DNA of 64,000 nucleotides from Mercenaria mercenaria (Eukaryota; Mollusca; Bivalvia; Venerida; Veneridae): NCBI RefSeq assembly GCF_021730395.1, contig NC_069363.1, forward strand, positions 48,785,001 through 48,849,000. The letters run 5' to 3'. The translations under genes were made by a program, and so were the position numbers. How positions within the stretch are numbered: the first letter of the stretch is position 1; every line of letters begins with the position of its first letter. This document shows positions 50,701 through 62,913 of this stretch, one piece after another. A model generated the notes under the pieces. It was not told the DNA's origin, ran no database searches, and worked only from the letters and a program-made list of their open reading frames with translations.

Positions 50701-53700
50701 ATCTAAATACACTGCGTATATGGCATTGAAGCTAATTAAAAATATTTGGGTTTTTTTCCAATACAAATAAATGTGCATGTTGTAAATGAATGAGAAAGAT
50801 AGCTTATGTTTGCATCAAAGTGACATAATTTGAGAGTTTTGTTGTTTTGGTACAGGAAAAATTATAATATAACACGGACTCAACAAAAATATGATACTTT
50901 CGTGTTTTCACCTGTCTTCTGTTGACACCTCTTTATTTTCGTATTCCATCGTGTTATCAGGAAGTGCAGTTGCACTTGGTGCAAAGCTCTGCTCCGTGCG
51001 TTCATCGTGTTTGTATCCCAAGTTGTCATGAACAACTGCAACTTGTCCACTGACTTCGTGTGAAACGTCTTCTTTGCTTTTATAACTTTTAAGTTCTACA
51101 GGTAACTTGTCAGACTTAGACTTTGATATTTCCCCAAAATCAGAATTTACCTTTACAAAGATAAAATAAACATTCTCTTTTAGAGTTTTATGCGTTACCA
51201 ATGATACTTTCAAATTTGTAAATGAATATATAAATTACGTTAGTCGAAAGAAGTTTAGCTGATGATTGAACTGTTGCAAATGATTAAACAGTTGCAAAAC
51301 AAAAAGAGTTGCGATAAACACAGTTAGAATCGGTGAAAGACATATGTTGTTCAAACTGACAAAAATTAAACATTACTACTCACATTGCTGCAGTAATACT
51401 TATTAGTGAAACATATTAACAGTAACTTCGAAAGGCAGTTGATATCCATTATTTGTGGGTTGGCGCATTTTTTAAACCAGTCAATATATGGATGCAAAAG
51501 TCGTTCGTAAGGAAAAAAAGCATTGTAGATATGATTTTTTAAAAAATAAATAACGAATGAACATTGCATTCGTAGATCTATTGTGTAATTACAAAATTAA
51601 AATTTTCAACGCCGTTTCCGCAAACTGTCTGTGCAAATTTCATGTTGCCTCAAATCTTAAAAGGTCTAGCTAAATACAGATACAATGCATAATAAAGATG
51701 TTTGAAAACCATTTTTGAGTCACTGGGATCGGGTGTTGATCGGGTGTTGACTTACCAATGTTTGAGCTTTCACAGGAATGTATGGAGAATATTGTGTGAA
51801 ACAATTGTATTACTTGACTTATTCGGAATGTCCAGTGTCTCATGTTCGAGTAATTGAGATTTTTCTGTATCAAAATTGTAAGATGTATAGAAGATTTAAG
51901 CACATTTTAAGAGCATGTTGTGCAACTCATATTAATGCAGCATTTTTCTAGTGTACCATTTAATTTTACAGACTAAAGGTAATCGTACCGTTCGTAAAAC
52001 TCGCAAATTAAAAGAGAGAAAGGATTGTGTGGCTAATAATTCTAAAGCGCTTGTATTCGCTTAACATATCATCTCATATAAAATATGGGATAATGCAGTT
52101 CTGCTTATTGGTTGCTAACTGAATAAAATATATTATGTTGGTCAGACCTGTTGATTATTTGGAGGTGGGTCTGACAAACATGCGATACCAATAAGCTGTA
52201 GACCAAAGTAAGTTGCACCGAGGACAAGAAAGCAAGTCGGTACTCTACCAAGTAACTCTGGTTGGGTGAAATATCTGTCAAATGGAAAACACAATAAGCA
52301 ATACAGTTGAACCTGCTTTTTCTTAAATAAACATATGTCCTATGATATGGCGAAATCAAATGAATAGGTTTGTATGCTTGTTTTTGAGATATTTGCCCTT
52401 AATTTAAGTGATTCGCACATTTCAAGCTGGTTTTAAGCCATTATTTGGAATTATTAAACGTGTCAGATGTTTTAATAATACCTTACCTACCACCATCTTC
52501 TGTAGTTAAGTCAGGAGATAGATTATCTGGATTGATATATCCTGTTATGACTTGGTTAAATATGAGGGAGCCACCACCAGTTCCACTGACGATTATCCCT
52601 GCAGCCAGTGTGGAATGTTCAGGAAGCCACTGTAAACAAGAGTTTCAAGAGTTTATTTTATAAACAACCAGAAGGTCATAAGACCCATGAGGCAACATTT
52701 ACATGATAATAATATGGCGTACAATTGCACATGAAGTGTTCAATATAATACAAAGTTGTAATAATATTTCCAAAATACGAAATAGCAATGGCTAATGAAG
52801 ACAATAGCAGAAAGTTATATCAAAGCTAGCACTGTCATTAATAAAAATCAGCTAAACAGAAAACGTATAGTTTCCCTTAGACCATATTATAAATTGCACT
52901 TGTCATTACTAATAAAATCATACGTTTACATATATATATATACCGTGCATAGTTATTCTTGCATCTTTTTTATAGAACATGACCATACTAAATATCACAA
53001 ATCAATAGCCAATCAAGTGATACAATTATTATACAAAGGGAGGGAATGAGCAGACTGAGACTTGAAATTCTGTTCCCCTGTACAACAAAATATTTACTTT
53101 CATTGCCGGTATGATACACTTACATGGATATATTATATCATTTTTATACATCTATCTAATTACACAACCGATTTAATTTTGAAATGGTTTTATACAACAA
53201 CAAAGAAACTTTAGCATTATAAATGTCATTCCCATTAATAAATAGCGATGAAATTGTGCATCCACTGTTGTCTTCCTTGGATAGCTCAAGGTTGACCACT
53301 GGAGCATCATAATGTTTTGGAACATTTGCTAGTTAAATATACTAAGATATTGATAAGAAAAATGTGTCGGTGTCCACTTTAATGTCTATCTTGTCCGAAA
53401 AAAAAATGACAAGGTTGACAAGTGGATTGCGATCACATGGTTGTTGTATAGAAACTTCCCCTACACATATACGGAAACATGCATGGGACATTAATACTTA
53501 AAACTAAGTTACAAATAGATCAGCATGTAATCGAGCCCTAATATCATGTACTATATTGCTGCATAGTTTGCTGTATGACATATATAATTTTATGATATTG
53601 CATCACTTGTTATAACGTAATGTACTGGGATAAATAAGGTATTAATGGTAATTTCCATTTATATACAATAAAAACGGTACGCACCAAACCAAAATGTGTA

Positions 53701-56700
53701 ATAAAAATGTATACGATGTACTGATAATTTAAAGCTCTGTCAAGATATTTGGAATGTACATATCATTCAACTAGCCTCATAAGTCTATACATCAGTGATA
53801 TATGTCAACATTTTATTATTATTGTCTGGCATTGTATGATGCATTCGATCTGATTTTAAATGCCTTTTCTATGTAACACGCTAGACGCTTAACCGTTCTT
53901 GCATTTTCTGAATTTATCAGTTCTATGAACTTGTACATATTGGGAGATCTCCAGTAATAAAGTGGTATTAATTGTCTCCTTAAATCATTGTATAATCTAC
54001 ATTGTATCACAAAATTATATTCATCCTCTAAAGCATCACACTCTGAACATTTACGATCATTAACAGGTATACTTGGCTGATTCCATCTGCCAGTTTCAAT
54101 AGATAATCTATGTGATGACATACGTAAACGTGACATACTAACACAAAATTTCTTAATGACAACTGAACATAAGTATGGTTGAAATTGAAAATTAGCAATA
54201 TGTCTATAGAAGAGTGCTCTAGACGACTCATTCAATCTACCTTGCCAATTTTGGACGAATTGGTCTTTAATTCTTTGCTAACATTACATAGAAATATATC
54301 AACATTTCCCACCGTTTGGAACAACCATGCATCAATAAAACCAAGCTCACATAGTAGATTTTTTACCAGTAAACACCAGCTTTTTCTATTTGGATTTTGC
54401 AATGCATCATTCTATAACATGTTATAAACGTTTCTGATATATTTATGATCAGATGTATGTAATATCTTGATCCAGAATTTAATTATATTAAAATATCTTA
54501 AGTTTTGTAGAGGCATTCTGCCTAATTCACCATAAACAAAATCATTTTGAGCAGTTTTCTTAACACCTAACAATCGTTTGCAGAATTGTAAGTGTACTCT
54601 CTCTAACGTTTTTCCGTGATGAAAACCCCATCCGAACAATAACTAAGAATAGGCAACACAAGCTTATCGAATAATTCTAACTTATGTTTAATAGATATAT
54701 TGGTGAATTTATATAAATATTTGTTCATTTTAAAGATAGCTTTTAAAGCCTGACCAGCTAGAGTATTTTGTGCGTCTGTAAAACAACAATCATATAGCAT
54801 GTTAAGACTGTTTTGAAGCTCATTTCTACTATTAGCAAAAATTACAATATCGTCTGCATATAAAATCAAGAACATTTTAAAAGTGTCAACATCAATACCA
54901 TCTAAATTACTGGTTGCATACATATCTTCAATATCGTTTAAAAACATAGCAAAAAGAAAGGGAGACAAACACTCCCCTTGTCTTACACCTAATTGACATT
55001 CGAAACTATCACTTAACTGGTTCATATACTTAACTCTTGATTTAACACTGGAATACATTGCTCTCATTATATTCAGAATATTTCCTCTTATACTTAACTT
55101 GATTAATTTTGACCACAAACAGTCTCTATTAACATAATCAACATGTAAATACTCTCTAGTGTTAGTTCACCAATATAACTAATTAATGTTACAGAGATTT
55201 GCCTTTACCAAACATTCGTTTGACTAGCCACAATGAGATCCAACAAATATTAGTTATAAAGTTACTTATATCATATACATAACTGACAAATAAACAATGT
55301 CTTTGTGTGTTTAATTGATTGATATACCACACAATGTTTTGCCATGAGGGCACATTTTCATGATCATAAAGAGGTGGCACTTTAGGCTAGATTTTCAACA
55401 ACCTTAACAACTAATCAAGTGCAGACGCACATATTGCTTATTTCATGATAACAGTATTTTGACATATTTTCCAGTAAAATGTTGATTTAGTGGATTTACT
55501 GTTCTTTTAAATGTTTGGGTATCATCTCTAAATCGTAGAAATACTAGTATTGTGATAAAAACACATTGAAGATTTCCCTTAACCTAACGTCATACTCTGA
55601 AATTTTACTTTTCATGGTCACCACATGGTACTCAACGACCGATGTTTTGATTGTAGATAAACTCGCATCTTTCAGAATAGTCTTTTGGTTCATAGAAAAC
55701 AACCAGGTAAAATAACAGAAGTATGTTCTTGAAATGTGCAACATCCTTCGTGCCTCTTGCACTGTCTAAAGCGGAGTACAATTTACGGTGTTCCGTTTGG
55801 ACAATCGTGACTTTTTATTGAATCCTAAACCGCGATGTACGATGGTACGATGACGAAACAACGATGGTACGATGGTGAAAACACGATGGCGCGAAGATTA
55901 CATCGCGATGGTGCGATGGTACGATGGTGAAATGTCGATGTAATATCGCGTTTTCATCATCGTACCATCGCGTTTTCACCATCGTATCATCGAACCATCG
56001 CGTTTTCATTATCGTACCATCGCGTTTTCACCATCGTGCAATCGCGTTTTCATCATCGTACCATCGCATTATCACCATCGTACCATCGCGTTTTCACCAT
56101 CGTGCCATCGCGTTTTCACCATCGAACCATCGCGTTATCACCATCGTACCATCACATTTTCATCATCGTACCATCGCCTTCCGGTGGTCATGCGCAGTAG
56201 TACAGTACATGTGTAAGTAAAATACAGGCTTGATAAATCTCATTTTCACATTTCACTGTGCACCTTCTACATCCTAACAAGGATAAGCTGAGTTTGAATA
56301 ATATTATGTGACTATTACATCCAGCTGTTTATTTAATTTCATGCATACATAAAATACAAAGGACTTGGCCTTGAAGATTTTACACAGTTTTAATGAACTG
56401 AGCACTGACCATTTTATAAAACACTTTGCAATACAGCAGAATTTTACTGGTAAATTTCTTCTCACAAAATACATTGAGATACATTCATCTATTGTTGACA
56501 AAAATACAAGTGCAAGGAACTACGCATTTCTAACCGATTTCATCATCGTGCCATCGCGTTTTCACCATCGTACCATCGTTGTTTCATCATCGTGCTATCG
56601 CGCCATTGCTTTTTTACCATCGTACCATCGTGAATCGCGGTTTAGTATCAAATAAAAAGTCACGATTGTCCATTGGCAAACGGAACACCGTAACAATTAT

Positions 56701-58903
56701 ACCTGCTGGAGTCTTCAATTCCAAAGAAGCAAAAAAATAAAACAACATTGAATCTAAATACGAGCAAACCTTTTACGACCAGATCTTGTAGTAAAGAGTT
56801 TGCTTTTATTGATATACAAGTTCGTCTCAATAAACTTGCAAATGCGATTACTTAAAAAAGCGATGTATTTTAAGCATCAACTTGTTGTACTTGTTGTTAC
56901 TAAACATAGTTCCTTTGAATAAAATGTCTGATCGACACACTTTTTGTCACCTGTACAACCGTTTATTATGCACAAGCATTCATGTAATGATAACAAGATT
57001 TATGTGTTAGTCTACACTTTTTTTATAATTACGTATATCATTAGTTTAATGTATTAAGAAACACTTAACACTGAAACCGCATTGAGTGCACGCGCATAAG
57101 CATACATGAGATAAAGATTTAACTGAAGTAAACCAGCATCTTATATGTCTTTCAAATTTAATTTTAAAGGCACAATTTCTCCAAATAAACGGCAGCTGCT
57201 GTTGATCTTACTATTGATGTATCTTGCTCATGGTTCCGATCAGATATGATAAAGGAGGCTAGTATCATAAGTTTTAGAACATCCCTCGTAATTCTTTTAA
57301 ACATTTACAACATTTGCATTAGGAATGGGCATTCATTATAATTGAGCCGCACCATAAGAAAACAAACATAGTGCGTTTGCGACCAGCATGGATCCAGACC
57401 AGCCTGCGCATCCGCGCAGTCTGGTCACGATCTATGCTGTTCGCTAACAGTTTCTCTAATTGCAATAGGCTTTGAAAGCGAACAGCATGGATCCTGACCA
57501 GACTGCGCGGATGCGCAGGCTGGTCTAGATCCATGCTGGTCGCAAACGCACTATGTTGGTTTTCTCATGGCGCGGCTCAATATATGTTACACAGTTCTTC
57601 ACTATTTATTATGTATTTCCTAATTTTATGAGTGAAGAGGATATTTTGTCTGACCTCAAATTTTACTGAAGGAAAACTATGTTTCAGGTACCTTTATAAG
57701 TAAAACATTACCTTAATGGCTGTTTGGACCGGTGTTCCGTATGTGAGTTTATGTCCGAGATAGCCTGTCAACCCATAGGTCAGTACAAGAGCTATAAACG
57801 AATCGTTTACAGTGAAATAGCTCGCAGCTACAGATCCACTGAAATAAATTTGAATTTGAAAATTATTTTGTAAATACATTATTTAAATACTTTGCAATAT
57901 ATTTTGATGAAACATTGAAAATAAATAGTAAAGAATAAACTGATTCCTTCGCTTATTCTAATTTCATTTTAAGTCTGATCTAAGGGATATAGATCATGTT
58001 TCTCGATCCGGAAAAGAAGAAACTTCATTCATTTGCAATCATGTAAAATAAACAACATCTTCTTTCCTTTATCATATATACTCTTACTGTAAAATGTTTG
58101 TGTACATCTTCAACTTTTGATTTTTTTTTCTTGTAAAAGCCATCTGAAACTTAATAAGTTTATGCCTTATTTCTGACTATGCTTTTAGATTTGATTGTCA
58201 GGGGCCTAATATACAATGCAAAAAGTGTGCAAAATCATCATTGTTCAGACATCTTTTTGAAGAAACGTACACTGTTAATTCAATTATACATCTTTCAACG
58301 TTAGTGATAGTTCTCTTACGAATGCAATATTGTTTTCTACTTACCAGAAAACGACAGCTCCAATAAAGGTTGCAATTCTGGTTCCAAATTTGAGCGCAAA
58401 GATTCCACCGACAGTTAGACCAAGGCAATTCCCGATCGTTCCGGCAGCATTTATCCACAAACTGTCAACATTTCTAATCTCTGTATCATCCGTACGGTTC
58501 CGTATGTACGAAATGAAATATGGGGCGAAATTCCCTATAAATTATCAGTTAGACATACATTAATGGGCAATTTTCCTTGCACAACATCTAAAGCACCAAA
58601 TATGTATTTAAATCAACAACAGTCTGCTATTCGATATGGAATATGAGTTTAATTTAACAAGGCTGTTATTTAATTATATATGTGTTTATGTCTTAATTCA
58701 AGATTTAAAAGCAAACAACTAGAAACAGATTGTGATGATACAGTTTTTAAAGATGTCACCTAGTTAAATGACGATTACAAATGATGTTACTTACCAAATG
58801 TGTACATGGCCCCTAACGCCAAATGGACAAGGAATCCACCAAACAAAACAACAGCTGTTCTTAACGTACATGATTCACAATAATTTCTTCCACGTAAGCT
58901 CAT
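47710..58903 (-). CDS. Major facilitator superfamily carrier, oxalate/formate antiporter (pyruvate carrier)-like, 11 exons, about 516 aa
   Basis: Exons 5' to 3': 58903-58795, 58534-58345, 57838-57712, 52629-52487, 52274-52148, 51150-50912, 50360-50234, 50040-49918, 49025-48817, 48337-48238, 47765-47710 (stop 47712-47710). The order of segments fits a 12-TM OFA-type MFS protein: GGFLVHLALGAMYTFG (TM1), an NFAPYFISYIR loop, a glycine-rich TM5 (GIIVSGTGGGSLIFNQ), a long charged cytosolic loop between TM6 and TM7 (the 79-residue exon 51150-50912), MNGGMQFINGLYK, FNCIGRPIWGAVMDK (the second-half motif A), and a last TM followed by a basic tail DRKGKRI. Homologues in molluscs are usually named apicoplast pyruvate carrier-like or oxalate:formate antiporter-like; substrates are probably small carboxylates, but this is not shown. 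The exon 49025-48817 needs one extra upstream base to stay in frame (see findings). The 5-kb intron after the third exon is filled with mobile elements. A splice acceptor seven bases before the ATG suggests an upstream untranslated exon. Confidence 0.8.
48590..48725 (-). repeat. SINE-like fragment in an MFS-gene intron
   Basis: Truncated relative of the element at 39112-39372: GGTAGAACAACCAATCTCCC, CTTCTTCACATGAAATATTT and AAGCGGTGTTTGAAGC appear in the same order as its GGTAGAACCACTGACCGTCC, TCCTCACATGAAGATTT and GTGAGGCTTGAAC blocks. It is degenerate and lies between the exons at 49025-48817 and 48337-48238. Confidence 0.45.
53812..55150 (-). mobile_element. Decayed non-LTR retrotransposon (LINE), 5'-truncated
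   Basis: Read on the minus strand, the piece starts inside the reverse transcriptase (DYVNRDCLWSKLIK) and shows GVRQGECLSPFLF (about 54989-54950) and the catalytic YADD at 54860-54849. It then continues through the conserved LGVKKTAQNDFVYGELGRMPL block near 54.5 kb and a C-terminal domain with a C-x2-C...C pattern (CSECDALEDEYNFVIQC, near 54.0 kb). The thumb region between the YADD block and TDAQNTLAGQALKAIF is missing, so there is an internal deletion of roughly 70-80 residues. At least two frame changes follow. The 3' end carries a short AAT-rich tail at about 53812-53822. The clade (CR1/jockey/I-like) is left open. It sits in an intron of the MFS gene, in the same orientation. Confidence 0.8.
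55784..56692. mobile_element. Terminal-inverted-repeat element filled with inverted minisatellite arrays
   Basis: The ends are inverted copies: left TACGGTGTTCCGTTTGGACA, then ATCGTGACTTTTTATT and CTAAACCGCGAT; the right end is the reverse complement with small changes. Direct ACAATT flanks (55778-55783 and 56693-56698) look like a 6-bp target duplication. Inside, units of about 22 bp built from ACCATCGCGTTTTCACCATCGT run in one orientation up to about 55938 and in the opposite orientation after it. A unique stretch (about 56205-56540) is followed by a last short array. No transposase is seen, so it is non-autonomous. Short frames across the array are by-products of the period. It lies in the MFS gene's large intron. 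Confidence 0.75.
57344..57578. mobile_element. Venerid-type palindromic element, copy 3
   Basis: This is the best-preserved copy: the two arms pair over nearly their whole length, including CCAGCCTGCGCATCCGCGCA on the left and its complement on the right. It lies in the MFS gene intron between exons 57838-57712 and 52629-52487. Confidence 0.85.
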
Positions 58904-59024
58904 AATTTACCTGTTGTTTACTGTTACATACAACACGTATCTAAAATATGCGCTTGTATAATCCGTGTTAGGCCAAATAAATGTCCATGTGTTTCAACTT
59001 TCAGGTCACGTATCTTTCTATTAG

Positions 59025-59270
59025 TTTATACATAATATATTTTAAGGTCGAATGCGAAGGAAGTTCTACAACTTATATTAATCACTCTCGACACCTCATT
59101 CCTGATGGAATCCATCGCCACGAGGGTATGAGAGAGAGGCCAGTTTCCCTTTTAATGCTGAGCGCCAAGCAAGGGAGCTACTGGTACCATTTTTCACGTC
59201 TTTGGTATGACGCGGCCGGGGATCGAACCCACGACCTCCCGCACTCGAAGCGGACGCTCTACCACTAGGC
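59025..59270 (-). mobile_element. Young tRNA-derived SINE with perfect target duplication
   Basis: The minus strand starts GCCTAGTGGTAGAGCG (box A) and has GTGGGTTCGATCCCCGG (box B). A stem-loop CCGC/TTCGAGT/GCGG places CGA at the anticodon. A body of about 170 bases follows. The insert is bounded by an identical 14-bp duplication, TATCTTTCTATTAG, at 59011-59024 and 59271-59284. This fixes both ends and indicates recent L1/RTE-style retrotransposition. It lies just upstream of the MFS gene's first coding exon. Confidence 0.88.
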
Positions 59271-59689
59271 TATCTTTCTATTAGAGCCGGGTTAAAAATT
59301 CCATGAACTGTCATAATTTCTTTTACAATCGCTAAACACGAGTCAATATTATGCACATCGAAAGTCGTTCCAAACAGCAAAAGACAAAAGTAAAAAAATA
59401 CCTTACTTCGAAACAACAGAGTCATAACAAAGGTTTCGGATCTGATGCCAGATGGAGCTTAATATTTCAGATAAAACAGTTCGTTAAACAGTTCTTACAG
59501 GTAAACAAAAAACATTTAAGAAATACCAAGTGCAAGACAGTACACTCAGTTGTTCGAAAATGTCTAAGTAAAGAAATGGTTCTTGGCAAGGCTTGTGTAA
59601 TTGAGTCATTTATTACACTTTATTACAACTTGCAATGATAACTACTTCAAAAGCATGCGAAGTTTCTGAGTCACATAAGGGCCATATTT

Positions 59690-60300
59690 TGAATTAATTT
59701 AAACCAAGAGTTCTCTAACTTGGTAATGTAAGTACAATTAATGAGAAGGATTATGTAGTTAGTACTTCGATACAGCTTGGCAATTAGTTACACGCATTAA
59801 TTTAACCAAATTGTTTCTAAGTCAAAAAGAGGCTTTAATTTAATCAAAAGATTTCTAACTTTGTCATTTTTACAGATTTCATTATGTAAATAGGTGTGAT
59901 TACTGGGAAACATTGTGTGAAGTTTCAATCCAATTCAATTATAGTTGTTACTGAGGTACAGCTCGATATTTAGTTGCAATATTTTTCTAATTTTGTTATG
60001 TAAGTATGTTTTAAGTGTGAAGTTTCAATCCAACACATATAACTGTTACTGGTATAGAGCTTGATAGTTTCACGTAAAACTTTAACCGAATTTTCGATTG
60101 AGTCGAAAACAGGCCATAATTTACATTGTATCCACCAAAAATTATCTAACTTTGTTACTTCAGTAGGTTTGATGGTTGGATAGACTTCTGAGAAGTTTGA
60201 GTCAAATACCTGCAGTTGTTACTGAGATATGAAGTTGCATGCAAAACTTTAACAAAGGAGTGACGCCAACGCTGATGCCAGTGAGTAGAATAGCTGTCAC
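59690..60300. repeat. Degenerate tandem repeat, unit about 120-180 bp
   Basis: Phrases recur in the same order: TCTAACTTGGTAATGTAAGT / TCTAATTTTGTTATGTAAGT / TCTAACTTTGTTACTTCAGT; GTGAAGTTTCAATCCAA (twice) / GAGAAGTTTGAGTCAAATAC; TTGTTACTGAGGTACAGC / TGTTACTGGTATAGAGC / TTGTTACTGAGATATGAAG. The end (GGAGTGACGCCAACGCTGAT) matches a phrase I know from many mollusc repeats. Interspersed repeat rather than gene. Confidence 0.55.
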
Positions 60301-60594
60301 TATTCTGTGAACAGTCAAGATAAAAGGCATTGAGTCCTTTTGTCAATTACAGAATCTTGTTCATCACATTATTACAAAAGCTGGTGTGTAAGGGGTGAAC
60401 AAAATCAAGAAACCATCTATCACTGGTCATTAAATGTTTCAATGTAGTTTTTCATCTGCACCGGTCATTGCAGGGTATACTTGAAACATAAATAAGGCAG
60501 TTGTACTTAAAACGAGCATGGATTTTTCGGTACTCAATAAGAGTCAATTGACTATATCTAGAGAGTATTATTACGGCTATCAAAGTCTTATATT

Positions 60595-60835
60595 ACTTTA
60601 GGGACTTACATACTTATTGGAGGCCGTTAGAGATTGCTTGTTTAGGCAAGCAAAACATGTATCGTGACAATAATGCTGCAGATCGGGTCGTCCAGTAAAA
60701 TGGATGGTATGTTTTGTAAGTCAGTTGTCGGTAAAAGTAAGAAAGAATAAAAACAAAAAGTGTTTTATAGCATTCTATAGCATTACTTATTGGAGGTCGT
60801 TAGAGATCGTTTGTTTGGCAACAACATACAAACGG
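60595..60835. repeat. Duplicated 40-bp segment 180 bp apart
   Basis: ACTTATTGGAGGCCGTTAGA then GATTGCTTGTTT (from about 60611) is copied as ACTTATTGGAGGTCGTTAGA then GATCGTTTGTTT (from about 60784). The surrounding bases share only scattered similarity. Confidence 0.45.
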
Positions 60836-62913
60836 AGTGTCTTCAATTTGTTACTTTTACTTATATATTCAGTGTTTCTAATGCGAATAATAAAACGAAA
60901 CAGTATTAACTTTAGATATTTCTAAGCTGTAAAACACCAAAACATATGTATAAAACATAAAATGCTGAACGTATGTTTTCCATTGCACTGGTTATTGTAC
61001 AGGGCTGACACGTAGTTCATTAGCATAAATTTAATTAATACCTACCGCAGTTAACCTTTGATAACTGCAGCGTTTTCAAAATTGTGATGTTCTATGATAT
61101 TTAGCACATAAAACAAAGACAACATATATAAAATATCATGCAAAAGCAAATAAGTCTGTGCCGTATTGAAATAGGTATATCCCTTTTATATACATTGCAA
61201 ATTAATTGCATATTAATCGTACCGAGTATAAGTAGGAAAAATGAAAGAAGACAAACATTCACTCACGCTCTAACTCATACAATGTTGATTTTATGCCAGA
61301 TTAATCTATATTTTTATATAGGAAAGGTTCTTTCGTTTCAGTGCTCTGTTTTTCACATTTTCTCTCTGAAAAGTTCAAATGGTTTTGCTTGGTTGCTTGA
61401 ATAGGCCGCCAGAGCAAATACTGAAAACAATCTTTCCCGAACAAGATGATAGACCTTCATCAAACTTGGGTTGTAAACATCTTTGTTAAGACCTGTTTCA
61501 AATGTGCTCAAATAGTTATGTTTGGTCCCTATATGGCCGCTGGAGCTAAAAGTTGACGAAAACTTTTAACCACCATACCCAAATATCTAAGCCATTTTGC
61601 AGGCTTATTGGCGAAATTGTCTCCCTTGAAAACAGCTTAATTAGTAGTACTAATGAACCATTTGATGGATCTTGGCCATATTTGATCTGTAGCATCCTTG
61701 AATGGACTAGACACTCTCCCGATTTCTGTAAAGACCCACCACAACCTAGTGACCTACTTCCCCTTCTCCCTCCCAAAACTTCATGAAAATCATATTGATA
61801 ATACGGATGTGGTACATATACTGTAGGATGACAGGTGCACAGGTTAGGCCCTTCCTGGGATAATATGTTTTCAAAACTCCATCAGTCATTTTATTTAAGG
61901 TATAGTTTTTAAAACATAGATAATGAACTACCATACACTGTAGAAACAAAGTGTGGTCTAAACGTATCTAAATACACCAAGTACCTTGCATACTGTTCCA
62001 TTACTTCAATACAATGTTTACACATTAAAAACATTGTCTAGACCTAATAGATATCACTGTCAATTTGTAAGTAGATACTGGTATTTCTCATTTTTAACGC
62101 AAATCATGTATAATTACCAACCATTATGAAAACACACGAGAATACAGTTATTCTGCAGCGCGTCTTTAATGGTTACGCGTTTTGGGAACATCTCAACAAA
62201 AATCTAAAAACTTTAGATAACTTTTATTATTCTACTTGATTGGCGTTCACCAAATCCGGTCAGAAGTAAGGTTAAAAGTTTACAGTCTCCAAAAAGTGAG
62301 CGACTACGGCCTAGTTGAATTTTTGTATTTTAGAACTTTCCTATGCATTGGTCAAATAGTTCTTTACCCTTTTATATCTCGTATCAGTAACACAATGTAT
62401 TCGAAATGTTGTGAAAGACTGTGATATATTTTAGATGCAGGTTTGACGTTATTTTTATATACTTACGGGATATGCCTGACAGAATTTGCACTAGAAAACG
62501 TTTTAAAAAGTAAAAACGACAATAATACATCTCCGGACATATACACACGATCTATCTTGTCTATAACTTAAATGTCACAATGCAAGTAAGCGCAGTATTC
62601 TCGTCAGGCATTATTACATTATTATTATTATATTTACATATTCATTATACTCATGGTTAATTAAAATTAAAACTTAAACGTCAGTTTATTTCCATAATGA
62701 CTTTCAAATTTCATATCGTGTGTTTGATGTTATCTATGATGTCGATTTCATGTGTGTCGTTGCGTTTAAAAGTTATTTTACGGCGATATTTTCAATTTTA
62801 CTCATGTTGCATATGCGTAAGTACTAAAGATTATTGGAATTGCATCGGGAAATATAACTCGTTCTTTCGCGCTCATAAAGTCGCGCACTATTTCCGCTGC
62901 AGAACACGTGTAT
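60836..62913. other. Sequence without a supported gene
   Basis: The stretch 61400-61870 has phrases (CTATATGGCCGCTGGAGC, TCATCAAACTTGGGTTGTAA) that look like a dispersed mollusc repeat, with frames open on both strands but no family. Nothing else is supported. Confidence 0.4.

Noticed and set aside
55924-56220. Open frame with a repeating HHR/AIAF/SSYHR peptide pattern
   Set aside because: It is a direct read of the 22-bp minisatellite in the element at 55784-56692 and is open on both strands by periodicity, not a gene.
59195-59270. Possible tRNA gene on the minus strand
   Set aside because: It is the head of a SINE with exact 14-bp target duplications; the acceptor stem does not pair.
61546-61786. 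Frames of about 76 codons open on both strands
   Set aside because: Complementary open frames in what looks like a dispersed repeat; no family recognised.
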